Below, piece after piece: positions 1 to 11,905 of a stretch of DNA of 64,000 bases. Position 1 is the first letter of the stretch, and each line of letters begins with the position of its first letter. Source of the stretch: Spinacia oleracea (lineage: Eukaryota; Streptophyta; Magnoliopsida; Caryophyllales; Amaranthaceae); assembly GCF_020520425.1 (NCBI RefSeq), contig NC_079488.1, positions 89,137,285 through 89,201,284 of the forward strand, given 5' to 3'. Under the pieces are notes generated by a model that saw only the letters and a list, made by a program, of their open reading frames with translations, did no database searches and was not told the origin of the DNA. The translations under genes and the position numbers were made by a program.

Positions 1-590
1 AAAAAAAAAAAGAGAAAAGTTGAAAAGGTTCATAAAAAAGTTCGTCTTGCGAGAAAAAAAAACCAAAAAGTAAGTAAAGGAAAAAACAATAAAAAAATTG
101 GAATTGAAAAAACAAAATGTTGCAAGAAAGCAAGTTCAGTTCCTCACAATTTTCAAGTGCACTCGGGTTGGGAATTTTAACCTTTAATCCCTTTCTTATT
201 TAACCCATAATCTTAATCAAGTTACAACCTTCAAAGACCTCCTTGAGGTGTTCATTAAATGTGCCAAATTAATTTTTAAGTGGTTCACCAAACATGACCA
301 CTAATAAAAAGAAAAAGTCATAAAAGAGCTCCTAGCCCACCAAAAGGATATCACCAAAAGTCATAAAAGAGCTACTAGCCCACCAAAAGTCATAAAGATC
401 ATGGATTTCTAATTTTCAATGTTCATCTCATATTTACCTTTACCCTTTAGAGCTAGACTTGGGGGCTTGCACCTGCATTATTGGTCTACCATGTATTTTG
501 AGCCATTCCATCATCATGGCTCCATTTTTGGTAACTTTCATCCATAACCCGTAACCTTATTAGCTTAACCATAGCATCATCCCCAATTGC
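1..590. other. AT-rich intergenic DNA, no gene seen
   Basis: No ORF with recognisable content. It begins with an A-rich stretch. A short direct repeat lies at about 316-388: two units of about 42 bp, each containing 'gtcataaaagagct' followed by 'ctagcccaccaaaag'. Probably decayed repetitive DNA. Confidence 0.5.
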
Positions 591-1990
591 TCAACCCCGT
601 TTCTTAATTGAGTTTCTCATTTTACCATGTTTCACATTGTGTCTCAAAAAGTGAGAGACATTATTCACTCATTCATTATTCATATCTCCGGAATTGAGAG
701 ACGTTAATCATCCATTATTCATTTACTCATCTTGGCATCTCCCAAAGTACAAGACATCAATTCTCTTCATTCCGTATCTCCAAAATATGAGATATTAATT
801 CATATCACTTCCTCGAAAGTGTGGGACGTACGTTCATCAAACTTCATAATCATCTACATAGTCATTCATCAAACTTCGTAACAATCACCTTTCTACTTTA
901 CCTTAGGACCCTTCTCATGGAATCCTTAGTTGAAACTTACAGTCAAGCGTGATGAAGAAAGGAATTTTCGAAGAAACAAGCAATCACCAAGAAATTCTAC
1001 AAGGCTCATTAATGGGGGCTTATTTCCTCTTTTCATAACCCAATATGAGTTTCAGATTTGGATCCCTAGCCCATGATTCAAAGTTAGAAAAAATTAAACA
1101 AGAAAGAAAGCACATTCTACGAGGCTCATTACTGGGGTTTCGCCATCTTTTCAAAACCCAGACTCACAAAGAAATAACTTACAGTAGCACATGGGCCTAC
1201 ATTAGTCCCAAACACAAATATGTATTGATTTCATACTAGACCCAAGTCATAAAGCAAGAAGTAGCACGAAATACTCGATGCCTACTCCACAACAAGTCCC
1301 TAGCTTGCATAGTCCAATCACCCTTTGGGGATGATTGCAAAGAAGAGTTGAAACGCTTCCCCTTCTTCTACAATGTCGTGTATCTTAAAACCAATTGGTC
1401 ATCTTGAGGGATTCCCACTTTTCCCAAAAAAAATCTAAAAAATTGAGCTTTTCAGGAACCATAAAACAAGTGTCATGCATAAAAAGTTGTATTGATTCAA
1501 GCATACCTCTCCATCATTACATTCATTTTCATTCGTGTGTCTTCATTCATGTGTCATCGACATCATCATGCACGCGAACACTTGAGTCAATAAGAATACT
1601 CTAGTGGCATCCATTTCATAGAGACATGCACACACGTCATTATGTCTCCTTCGTATCTCCAAAATATTGAGAGGTGCAAATTCATGTCAGTCAAAAAATG
1701 TGAGACATTATTCTTTCAAATTCATGTCACGTCTCTAAATTAAGTGAGAGATGTCTTCTTCCAAATTCATGTCTTGTCTCCAAAAGTTTGACAAATTATT
1801 TTCCAAACTCATATCATGTCTCCAAAAGTGCGAGACGTCTTTTTCCAAATTCATGTCACGTCTCCAAAGTGTGAGACGTCATTCTTTTCCAAACTCATGT
1901 CATGTCTCCATAAGTGATGTTTTAATTTTCAAATTCATATTTTATCTCAAAAAGTGAGAGATACTCATTCATTGCATATACATCTCAATT
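590..1990. repeat. Degenerate minisatellite built on 'tctccaaaagtgngagac'
   Basis: The phrase 'tctccaaaa(g)tgngagacgt' followed by 'catt..ttccaaattcatgtca' recurs many times. It is densest at 1640-1990, with a period of about 45-50 bp, and looser copies lie at 640-830. The short ORFs here are by-products of the repeat. An unrelated stretch at about 850-1600 separates the two clusters. Confidence 0.6.
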
Positions 1991-1999
1991 AGTGTGAGA

Positions 2000-3571
2000 T
2001 TTACTTTATCACTAATACTTGTAGGACAACAAGCTTTGTTTTTGTAGGCACCAAAGAATATCGCCGAAAATGGTATATCTCAGCTAGTGTGAGATTAGAA
2101 TCACCGTTCATTCGATGCGTTTTACCAACATGCATGCAACCATTTTTTACCAAAAGGGGTAAATTTGTACATGATTCAAGCCCGATCTTCAAAAGCACAA
2201 GGTAGGAAAACACGACATGCAAAGAGGTACGCAGACTAACGTTTGTTTGGCAGGAACCGACGAACAAAATGGTTCAAGACCGCAGAACTTCCTTAACCAT
2301 TTTGCGTCTCGCAGAGGAATAGTTTGAATTTCGTCTAACAAGACTAATTCTAGACTTAGTCTTTTAGACTCACTCAAAGCGGGCGCTTCTATAGACACTT
2401 AAAAAGTGTCTCCCAAGTGGAATATGATCGGACTTAACCAAGGTTGTTTTGGTTCGATCTTAATCATGTGGGTCCGCACTCACGTAAAGGAAAAAATGTC
2501 ATTTTACATCTTCATTAATCATCAAACGATTTCGATAAACATTTTTGAAAGAATTTTGGGATCAGTCCGTACCTAATCTTTAAACCCAATGTAACAATAA
2601 CCTCATATTAACCTAATTAATCCGCTGTTATTCATAGTCGCTAAAGCGAAGCTTTTGGTGGTTGACTCCCTGAAGCTCGATGGCTCATATGGGACCCTCA
2701 CATATAGAAAAAGCTTGCAATCAAAATGATCGTGTGAATAGCTGAAACAAGTTCTGCCGCCAAGCGTTTGGGATCTTTGAGCATAGAATAAGCTTTCTGA
2801 TACATCAAAAAAGATATTATACGATGTAAAGCAAGCGTGTCCAGGCACACGCATAAAAGTATGAATAGTTCCACATAATTCATTCAAATTATCTTCAAAA
2901 TATTTCTAGCGGGTTGCGCCAGCGGGGCATGCTAGGTTCCTGCGCACTAAGCTGGACCTAGCCAAGTATACTGGATTTTGGCAGCTGGTTCATTTTAACT
3001 TAATTCTACTATTTTCCTATATATACAATAGAATAAAATTTAATTTGACACAGCTTTTCCGATTCAGTCTTGACAGAAAACTTACATTTCTCTCTCATTT
3101 TCAGCATTCTCATTACATGCTAAAATTTGGATTAACCCTTCCATCAATCGTTCATCGAATTTAATCACAATTCCTCCGTGACGTGATTGCGTCTTATGGA
3201 AGGCTTGTAAATCCCAAACATTCAAACAAGCTTGGTAAAAATTATGAGGCCTCTATCAAATTAAATTATTTTCGTTATTTAGCATTTTGTACACTTTTCA
3301 TATGTTATAATGTTTGAAATATTAAAGTGTGTGTTAATGTGTATTTACAATTTTATTTATTTAAACATTACTAACAAAGTAACAAGGGTTTTTTGTAGGT
3401 TTTAATACACAAATTCGTGTGTTAATTATTTTATTATCATTTGTAATAAAATCGGTGTATTTTGTATGTTTAATTAACACACGAAATGTGCTTTTAATGT
3501 TATATTTAAATGATGTTTGATTGCGTATAAAACATTATTAACATGAAAAGGGCATTCTAAGGAAAATATTT
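2000..3571. other. Intergenic DNA without a supported gene
   Basis: No family recognised. The one stretch with coding character is the possible exon at 2698-2883, listed separately. The DNA at 3250-3540 is very AT-rich with runs such as 'gtgtgttaa'. GC-richer text at about 2905-2960 and again at about 4110-4170 resembles decayed LTR-element sequence but cannot be assigned. Confidence 0.4.
2698..2883 (-). pseudogene. Possible orphan exon of a small membrane protein
   Basis: A 61-residue minus-strand reading frame begins with a hydrophobic segment (LFILLCVCLDTLAL), continues through a charged stretch with KDPKRLAAELVSAIHT, and ends in a second hydrophobic run. It finishes at a plausible splice donor (AT/GTGAGG near 2700). 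The 'VSAIHT' stretch is faintly like the start of a TLC lipid-sensing domain, but that is a guess. I found no partner exon nearby. It could be a gene fragment or chance. Confidence 0.25.
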
Positions 3572-3579
3572 GTGCAGCC

Positions 3580-4100
3580 TAGGGATGGACCCGACCCGGA
3601 TCCGTTTTCAAAGGATCTAGATCCTCAATTTTTAGAGCCGACGGATCCGGGTAGGATCTGGATCCTTGATTTTAAAAACGGATCTGGATCGGGTCCTAAG
3701 TCATTACCCGGATCCGGATCCGTTTACCCGTTTTTATTTTTAAAAAATTAAAAAATTAAAATAAAGACTTAAGAATTGTAGAATTATTGAAGTTTGTTGA
3801 ACTTTTAATACTATTATGTTGGATTTGTAAAATTTGATTTTAGTGAATGCTTGTATGGAAAAATGGCATTGTTATTGAAGTTATTAAACTATGTTTTAAG
3901 GTTAAAATAAATATTAGGGTCGTTTGATGAAGAAATAAGGTAGGATCCGTTTTGGACCCGGATCTGTAGGATCCATCGAATGTGGATCTGGATCCTCAAT
4001 TTCATTACCCAGCGGATCCGGGTAAGATCTGGATCCTTGCCTAAAAAACGGATCTGGATCCTAGAGGATCCGATCCAGATCCTACCCGTTGCCATCCCTA
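3580..4100. mobile_element. hAT-type MITE, 521 bp, with 8 bp target duplication
   Basis: The left end reads TAGGGATGGACCCGACCC and the right end reads GGGTAGGATC...CCATCCCTA in inverted orientation. The flanks are a perfect 8 bp duplication, GTGCAGCC, at 3572-3579 and 4101-4108, which is the hAT signature. Both arms are strewn with GGATCC/GGATCTGGATC motifs, so the arms can pair into a long hairpin. There is no transposase; the core is AT-rich. The related element at 38592-39206 has the same TAGGGATGG end. Confidence 0.85.
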
Positions 4101-4108
4101 GTGCAGCC

Positions 4109-6640
4109 CGCTAGCTACTGGCGGGTCGTGCCGAATTCCATCCCACTGCGCCAGGTACAGGAGCGCAGGCTGCTAGCTTCTAACATAACGCATTAGAGGC
4201 TAGTGGACTTCGCATGTCCCGAGGCTGAATGTTTTCTCTTCTATACAATTAACACTAATAATGTTAAGAAAACATCAAGAACAATAGGATGAAACCTATA
4301 GGACGAAATCTATACAATAGCGTTAAAACATTATAGAAGAGACAAAACCTTGAGCACCAAGAAAGACTATAGGACGAAGCATTTATTGCACCACCGCCTA
4401 GTCACCCAACAAAGCCTTGGTGTGGTAGCCGTTGTCGCGAACTCTGCATACCTTGCGCCTAGCGCACCCCTTTGCAGTTTGTCCACCGTTTAATTCCCAT
4501 GTAAATACCCCCATTTTTCAGCCAAAATGGAGGAGGAAATTTATAATCAGAGAGTGTGGAGCAATGAAGTTCTGCCAAAATACTACCTCAAACTACAAAG
4601 TTTTCTGACTCCTCAATCATACAAAAATCCTTCAAAATTCAAGTACAAATATAAAATATCAAACACTAATCCAAGTTCAAGTATCAAGAAATTGGAGCTC
4701 AAGCAAGAAAATTCCAAGCTAGAAGACCTAGGTAAATTTCCGAGGCTCTAATCACAATTCTAAACTTCTACCCTTCTTTGCACTTATTTCTTTCAATATC
4801 TCAACTTTTCAAAGATGAATTCATAACTCATATGAACAAGGAATATGTCATAAAAGAGTAATATTTGAAGAGATTTCACTCTTGGAATTCTCTCCAAGTA
4901 TGATCTTCCATACTCTTCTTACATTTCAAGTTATAATTTTACAAAAAACCCTTTTCAAAAATATGATTAGTAAGTGAGATTTCAGTTTTGAAAACTCTCT
5001 TTACAACAATCATTATACAATTGTCCAAACCCTGATTTTTCAAATGTTCAAAGATGTTTGAAAAAGTGTCAATTCTCCTTCAATCTAGAACTCATGAACA
5101 AAAAGTTTCATATTCAAGTTCAATGATGTTTAAAGAAGTGCAACCTCTCTTTAAACTAGAACATTTTCATATTTGGAGCACATCAAACTTAGGACTTTTC
5201 ATGCTTTAATCATCCTTTCTTTTGAACACTAAGCCTCCTAATTTCATGTTTTAATTACAAGTTCAATTTCCAACTTTTATAATTTCCAGTTCAAAATCAT
5301 TGATACTTTTTTTTTAGTTAGCAACCTGACTTTAAAATTTGATAGCATTCAAGGAAAAATATGTCATGCTTGAACATTATTTTTTCCTTCGAATTCCAAC
5401 TCTCCAAACATGGAAATTTAAATATTCATGCATATCGATTATTTATGCTCTAGCTTACTTATTTAATCGCTTTTCGCACCTTACGCTTACTTATTTAATC
5501 GCTTTTCGCACCTTACCATTCATTCAGTTTATTACACATAGTCTTTCTAGATGGTGTATATTTTCATTTATGCGCCATTATTTTGTGATGATTTTCTCCT
5601 ACTAATTTATTGGTTTCATGAACTCGCATGCTAAAATACAACACTCTACAAAAACTAGATCACGCTTAACAAGATAACTTTTGGACAAATTATCAAAAAG
5701 AAAAGATAATTTTTGGACAAACCGGCTTATTCCCATTAATTTGACTAAAGCGAAACGATCGCCAACTTTAGCAATTAGATGTTCTAAATGCATGCACAAC
5801 CCGCCAAAGTAGTATCACGCTAGGTTTTTCTTCACGAAAACGATCCTTGTATTGAATACTTCCATGCCAAAATCATTTCAAATAAGTGTCTCATTCCCGA
5901 ATCCGGATCTCTATTAGGTTTTCGATTCTTTGCCTTATCAATGAGTCATGGTCTTTCCAAACCGACTCCTAAATGTTGGCGAATCCATCCAAATTCAATT
6001 TTCTAAGTCGTAGGGGCACCTCTCCCTTGAATTTTGATTTTCTAATGTTCAAAAATCAATTAACATCATTAGCATGATTCTTGTGGTTGGCTCCCCTTGG
6101 GGATTGGATTGTCAAAAACCAAGTCAACTATTGCCAATCATGCAAAGCGATAGATTGGTCAAAGTTTGGCGCGTTTAGCAATTTTCAATCAAATTTTGTC
6201 AATCCACTAAAACTTGCATTTCAAAACCAATTTTTCCTGGAAAACTCTAAGTCCGGGAAAAGGGAAGAATCAGTTAGCCCCCTAGACTCGCGAGATCAGG
6301 TTGGATGCTAAGTCTGATCCAATGGGGCCCACTAGATCCTGGAGGGGTTGTGCATTGGGTTCTAGCGTACCACTCCAGAACTGGCGTTAACTTTCTGATT
6401 CGTTGCTCATGCGCGTTGCTCAATCCGGATTAATTCTAAGCTTTGTAATTAATAGACTTTGCATACTAGTAATTAATTCATATGAACTTTAAAATTATTT
6501 TAGGCACAATTTGCAAATACTAAAATAAATATGCGAATTGTTCATACTAAAATAATTTCATTATCATCTTGTCATATTATCATCTTGCATCATTTTTTAT
6601 GTCCATAATCACCTTTTAGTATTGCTAAATAAACTAATAA
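4109..6640. other. Decayed repetitive DNA, no gene seen
   Basis: Short ORFs only, none with a recognisable domain. A tandem pair of about 30 bp ('cttacttatttaatcgcttt' plus 'tcgcacctta') lies at about 5455-5516. GC-richer segments near 4380-4470 and 6270-6420 look like remnants of LTR-type repeats, but no terminal repeats or coding motifs remain to prove it. Confidence 0.4.
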
Positions 6641-6652
6641 GATAATAATCTT

Positions 6653-6882
6653 TTAATTGGGTTTTCTAAGTTCTTTCTAATTTAATTTTAAATATATGAT
6701 CTTTAATTAATTTTACATGTTGAACGAACTAAATTATTTATTTAATATTAATGTTTGTAGCTTTGTTTTAATTTGGTTTTCTAGGTCCTTTTTAATTCAA
6801 TTTTAAATATATGATCTTTAATTAGGTTTACATGTTGAATGAACCAAATTATTTATTTAATATTAATGTTTGTAGTTTCGTC
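6653..6882. repeat. Tandem duplication of a 116 bp AT-rich unit
   Basis: Two adjacent copies, starting at about 6653 and about 6769, share 'ggttttcta.gt.ctttt', 'aaatatatgatctttaatta' and 'tttaatattaatgtttgtag'. They differ at roughly one site in ten, so the duplication is not recent. No function is evident. Confidence 0.75.
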
Positions 6883-7526
6883 ATTGTGATTCCCAATTAT
6901 CATGCGAATCCGAGTAGAGATCAAAAGTGGGTGGGTTACATTTGATCTCCGGCTAGAGCGACAAGTTCAAAATGATGAAACAAAACATCCACTTGGCAAA
7001 CGCATTCCTAATCGACGAACATTCTAAGGCTGACTGACTCATTATCTAAACCTAGAGTTTCTATTTATAGTAACTGCTATTTATAGTAGTTACCTATCTA
7101 AATATCTGCTAAAAATAAACCGTCTAAGATAAATTTGTGGCAAAGGAATTTTAATTGCATTCAAATTAAAATTCTAAAACGCATTCCGATAAAGGGTTGA
7201 AAAACATTAAGTAATTCTAGTCGCATTCCGATTAAATTCCTTAAATCCTAGAAAATAGAACAAATGATTAAAATAGAGTTTTAGTTGAATAACTGAAAAT
7301 AAGGTTTAAAAGAGTTTTAATACGGCAAAAAACCGAATTAAACTCTCAACATAAAAGATATGAAACACATGAAAACAAATTTGTGCGCAAGAAATCTCTT
7401 ACGCACAATGCCCAGTGCAGTTAATCTCTCGCGCCAACCTTCATGGGCAATATATTATCACGCCTCTGTCCTAATTCACACCGAGGTGATGTTAAATGCT
7501 ACACTTAAATGAAGTTAGTTCACTTA
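6883..7526. other. Intergenic DNA, nothing recognised
   Basis: AT-rich, with no ORF or repeat signature that I can support. It separates the 116 bp tandem pair from the Stowaway element. Confidence 0.4.
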
Positions 7527-7853
7527 GTCCCTCCGTCCCGAAATACTCGATCCGGTTTGACCGGCATAGAGTTTAAGGGACTTGAATTGACTTATTTAAT
7601 TTAATAGGTAGTAGTTGATAGTTGTGTATTATTTTAATGTAGTTAGTGGGAAATGTATAAAGGGTGGGGTTGGGGGAGAGTAGGGGTTGAATTTTTAATT
7701 ATTTTTTGTATGGAGTAGGGGGTAGGTGGGTTAATAGGGGTGGAGTGAGAAATAATATAATATTGTTAGAATATTTCCATTTTTAGAAACAGGTCAAGTA
7801 TTAAGGGACGGCCCTATAAGGAAAACAGGTCAAGTATTCCGGGACGGATGGAG
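7527..7853. mobile_element. Stowaway-like MITE (Tc1/mariner), 327 bp
   Basis: The left end reads GTCCCTCCGTCCCGAAATAC. The right end is its inverse (GTATTCCGGGACGGATGGAG). TA dinucleotides flank both ends at 7525-7526 and 7854-7855. The interior is G-rich on the plus strand, with no coding capacity. Ends, TA target and size fit plant Stowaway elements. Confidence 0.7.
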
Positions 7854-8740
7854 TATTATCTAAAGTTCTTACTTATCAATTTGTTTGAACTTATTTTATA
7901 CGAAGTACCCAAAAGGTAAAATTGATGTTCAAAACACAATACAGAAAAACACCTCTATTTTTCTTTGTTCAATTTCGGAAAATATTGAAAAAATTTAGAA
8001 AAGTTACGTGGAATAAAGTTGATAGGACAAGATATCATCCTAGAACTTCTTGTGCTTAGATTACTAAACATATGGTCGTGGGGGGTTAGGGATAAGAAGT
8101 TTAAGGCAATTAATGAAAATTAGCTTTTATGGCAAAACTAAGCCGTGAGTTAGACTATTTAATGAAAAATATCTTAAGCATCTTAACTGCATTCCTAATT
8201 AAAAGCAATACCCAATATAGAGAGGCATTTTAAAAGGTAGAGAAATCTTAATTTACAGATGATGAATCTACCTCTCTTTGGTACCATCACTGTGTAGGTT
8301 ATGCCCCCTTATGATCAAAAGATTCCCAATTCTAAGACTCATTGGTTTGTTTGTGGATTCTATTTAGCATTGTTCATAGTGTTTGGATTCTATTCAGCAC
8401 TTGCTCCTTTTGCATATTCAACATCAAATTATGACCATTCTTTTTCAAGTGTTCCACAATATTTGTTACGTAGGAGAATTTTTCCTTTAATAATCTTATT
8501 ATAGTGCCATTTTTTATAGCCAACTTTTAATTTTAATTGGTCCAACTTTTTCAACTCATTAAATTTCTTTACAATTCCAAATATATCAAGTTAATAATTT
8601 GTTGCTTTTCCATTATTGGTTCATTTTGATAATTAAAATGATCTTATTGGTCATTATAATGATTAGTGGATTAAAATTTACTTGGATTTATTATTTTTAA
8701 TAAAAAATGAAAGATCTTTATTACACGTTAATAAGCATGT
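7854..8740. other. Intergenic DNA left of duplication copy A
   Basis: AT-rich sequence, with one 67-codon plus-strand ORF at 8301-8504 that has no recognised motif. It has no counterpart left of copy B, so the left edge of the duplicated unit lies at about 8740-8750. Confidence 0.45.
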
Positions 8741-8744
8741 AAAA

Positions 8745-9801
8745 ATCCAACCACTCTGAAGATCATTTTGGAGATGCGTTTTCCAACACCCTTATAATGT
8801 CTGTCCGATCCAACCTAGCGTACAATGCACCAGACTTAAAACTACCTCAAGAGAGCATTTCAAGTATATCCATTGAACAATTCTCATTGAAAATACAAAG
8901 ATACAAGAGCATGTTTATTGAACACAGATATAAATGGTGTCCGAGAGGGAGGACGAGTATTCAATTATAAAAATCAGTGCATCTTAAACATATATCGATC
9001 AATTCAATTATAATCGCGAAACATTTTGGTAAAAATAAAAACCAAATAAAACAGGGTAGATTTAATTAGAAAAAAATGTAGTGCTGTTATTTAACTCCAG
9101 TCCCGTAAGTCTAAGGAAGAAGCTGATGACAACACTCACTTTCTGAGTTTTTTCAGGCTCTTTACCCACATTTTAACAAGGTGTAAAGAGTATAGTTAAA
9201 ACTCACCAAAATAACTAATTAAATTAGTTTAAATTACAAATACCAACCTAAACATTCTTAAGCATGGAAAACCTCAGTTAAATCCAGTAATATCGTATGA
9301 ATGTAATTTCACCGAGAGGTTCCCCCTGTTAGACAGGGACTCAGATCCATTACATCTCATCTATTTGGATTATATCATCACTGGCCTAATTATAAAATAC
9401 AAACTATATTACAAGGTTTCAGATTGTATATTAGATGATATCATATATAGATGTAGCGTTTTAAAAAGTCAAAACTACACCCTCAACCAAGTGAAATAAC
9501 CATCATTAATCCTTCAATTAACTTAATCCACGAATAATTTAAACTTTTAAAAAATTAAATAAATAATAAATAATTTTTTATTTAGCTCAGGGTATTATAC
9601 AGCTCTTTCGATCAAGAATTTTCTGAAGCAGAACTGGCATTAAGCTGATTAATCAATCCTCACTGCTAAAATTAAAAATTGAAAAACAAATTAAGAATAA
9701 GAACAAAAGCGGCTCATATCAAGAAATTCAACCATTTTAAATCCATACTTCATCGAGTAAATCTCAGAAGCGCGGATAAGTTTCTAATCTCAGATAACTA
9801 T
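8745..9801. other. Left end of copy A: non-coding DNA
   Basis: Matches 30336-31321 of copy B. No gene recognised. Minus-strand sequence around 8750-8900 looks faintly coding in copy B (30315-30533) but is frame-disrupted here. At 9793-9802 the match to copy B breaks where A lacks about 1.4 kb. Confidence 0.5.
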
Positions 9802-11520
9802 TGTAACCATCATTGCTATAAAAGAGCAAGATATAGCTTTGAAACTATATATTCCGCAAACGGAGTGGTCTCATCATTCTCAGAGTAGATAGCTAGTGGG
9901 AAAAGAGCTCATGCTAGCTTTGCTAAGCTGCAAAACCTAAAGAGATGTTGCACAACTTCACCCACATTTCCATAATAATCGCATTCAGTAGAGAGGTTTA
10001 TCCCTCTATTAGCTAGGTTATTTTGCACTGCCACTGCATTATGGTACAATTTCCATAAGAAAATCTTCCATTTTGACATGACATGGAGCTTCCAAATTAA
10101 CTTCAAATTTTTTGTTCCCTCACCTTGACTCTCGCCCTCCAGACTTGCTAAGAGGGCATAACCCAACTTCCCCCAAGGATGGTATTTCTAGTAAAGACGA
10201 TCCCTTGCATGCCCCTTTGAAAGTTCCATGGCTAAATGGATGTAGCATCTTCCCATTCAAATCGCTCTCGAATTAAAATCGAGTTCCACCCATTGGTATT
10301 AGTAATGAAGTCACTAACCATCCATTTTCTTGATGGCCCCAATTGTTGATTCGAATCTACGTGTGGCACTACACCATTCACCCATGGCATGTTAACAACA
10401 CGGACACTCTTACCATCTCCAATTTTCCAAGTAAGCCCTAATTCAAACCTCTTTACCGCTTGTAAGATACCTCTTCTCCCCCACGAGCTTCCATCTGACC
10501 CTTATTACTACAGAAAACAAAACACCCATACACGTTTGTTATTGTTCTTGCAATCAGGAGTTGGGGATTGTTATGGATCCTCATAATTTTTTAAAACAAC
10601 ATAGCATCATTAAGAAGTCTAGTAGAACGCAAACCTAGACCCCCAAAACCTTTGGGGAGTTGAATGGTATCTCTTCTAACCCAATGGAGGCCCTTATCAC
10701 CATTTGCAGCCCACCAAAACCTCATGACCAAGGCATCAATCTTGTTTGCTATCGAGACCGGCAGCTTGATGCTTCTCATTATGTGGGAGGATAAACTCAT
10801 TAGGATTGATTGTATGAGTATCAACTTAGTTGGTTGAGAAATGTGGAGGTTAGACCAAGACCTTATTATGTTGGCCACCGAATGAATAATAGGTTAAAAA
10901 GCGCTTGATTTCCTCCCCCTAAGATCAATCGGGACCCCCAAATGAGTCCCCATGTTTTCAACTTGTGGCATAGCTAGTATCGCTTTGAGCTAGCCGGCAT
11001 CGACGAAGAGAGTTTAACAAAGTACTTTTGCAAAATTAGTTGATGTCATGAGAACTCCCCAAAGCGTGAAAAAATCTCCATCGGGTTCTTACATGAATTA
11101 TCAGTAGCTTTGAAGAAAATCATCGCATCGTCAGCAAAAACAAGTGTGTTATAGAAGGGGCTCGAAGAGAGATCTTTATTCCCTGTATTTGTGCAATGTT
11201 TTCAGCCATTGAGAGCATTCTGGATAAGATGTCCATACAAAAAGGAAATAAGTACAGGGGATAGAGAATCACCTTGTTGTAAACCACACTTAGGCTTAAA
11301 GGATTCTGAAGCTTTCCCATTAATAAGCGTGATAGTTGAAATACATTGTGAGATCAGATTGATCTATGAAGGAGGAAAGCCACACCAATGTAAGCTGCTT
11401 TCTTCCTTAAATATAAAACAATTTTTTGGGTGCTTAAAGTCCTTGACCAAGCTTAGAGCGTAGTTGCTGCTATTCTCACTCAAAGAATGCTACACCAATA
11501 TCCGAAAATAGGTTTAGTGC
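9802..11520 (-). mobile_element. Degenerate L1-type LINE, copy A (3' tail missing)
   Basis: Minus-strand non-LTR retrotransposon, read from high to low coordinate. The RT core has CGLQQGDSLSP and the catalytic FADDAMIFF (about 11090-11330). Next comes an RT C-terminal segment with FWWAANGDKGLHWVRRD (10591-10878). Last is a zinc-binding RVT segment with WKIFLWKLYHNAV (9909-10166). In-frame stops and frame changes break it, including a TGA between the GLQQGD and FADD motifs. The RNase H part seen in copy B is deleted here. It sits 3' of the membrane-protein gene on the same strand, and predates the duplication. Confidence 0.8.
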
Positions 11521-11905
11521 CCGGGGAAGGCAGTTGAAAGCTAACACTATTCCGCACCCACATCACTAAACATAAAAATTAGGTGATCTACATGTTTGAC
11601 ACCCCAGGATTGACCACAAGCTTGTGTAGTTTGTATGTATGTATGAAATCTGGGATAGGAAAAATAATACATATTCTTCCTTGACAAACAAATCAAATTA
11701 TACACTAAGCAATGTATTAGCCTACTATTTTACTACAAAATTGCCTATTAAAAAAAAGCTACAAATGTCAACATATACAACCATAATATAGCCAGAGGGA
11801 TCAAGGCTGTAATCTTGAGAAAAATGGCAACAATGGACCTTCAGACTAGGTCAATTAAGCCATAACTCTGTAAAGCCAATATCATAGAAATTTCTTCCAC
11901 ATAAA
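11521..11905 (-). other. 3' flank of the membrane-protein gene, copy A
   Basis: Probable 3' untranslated region and short spacer between the stop codon at 11906 and the degenerate LINE. No clear polyadenylation motif can be assigned. The same sequence lies at 34420-34804 in copy B. Confidence 0.4.
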
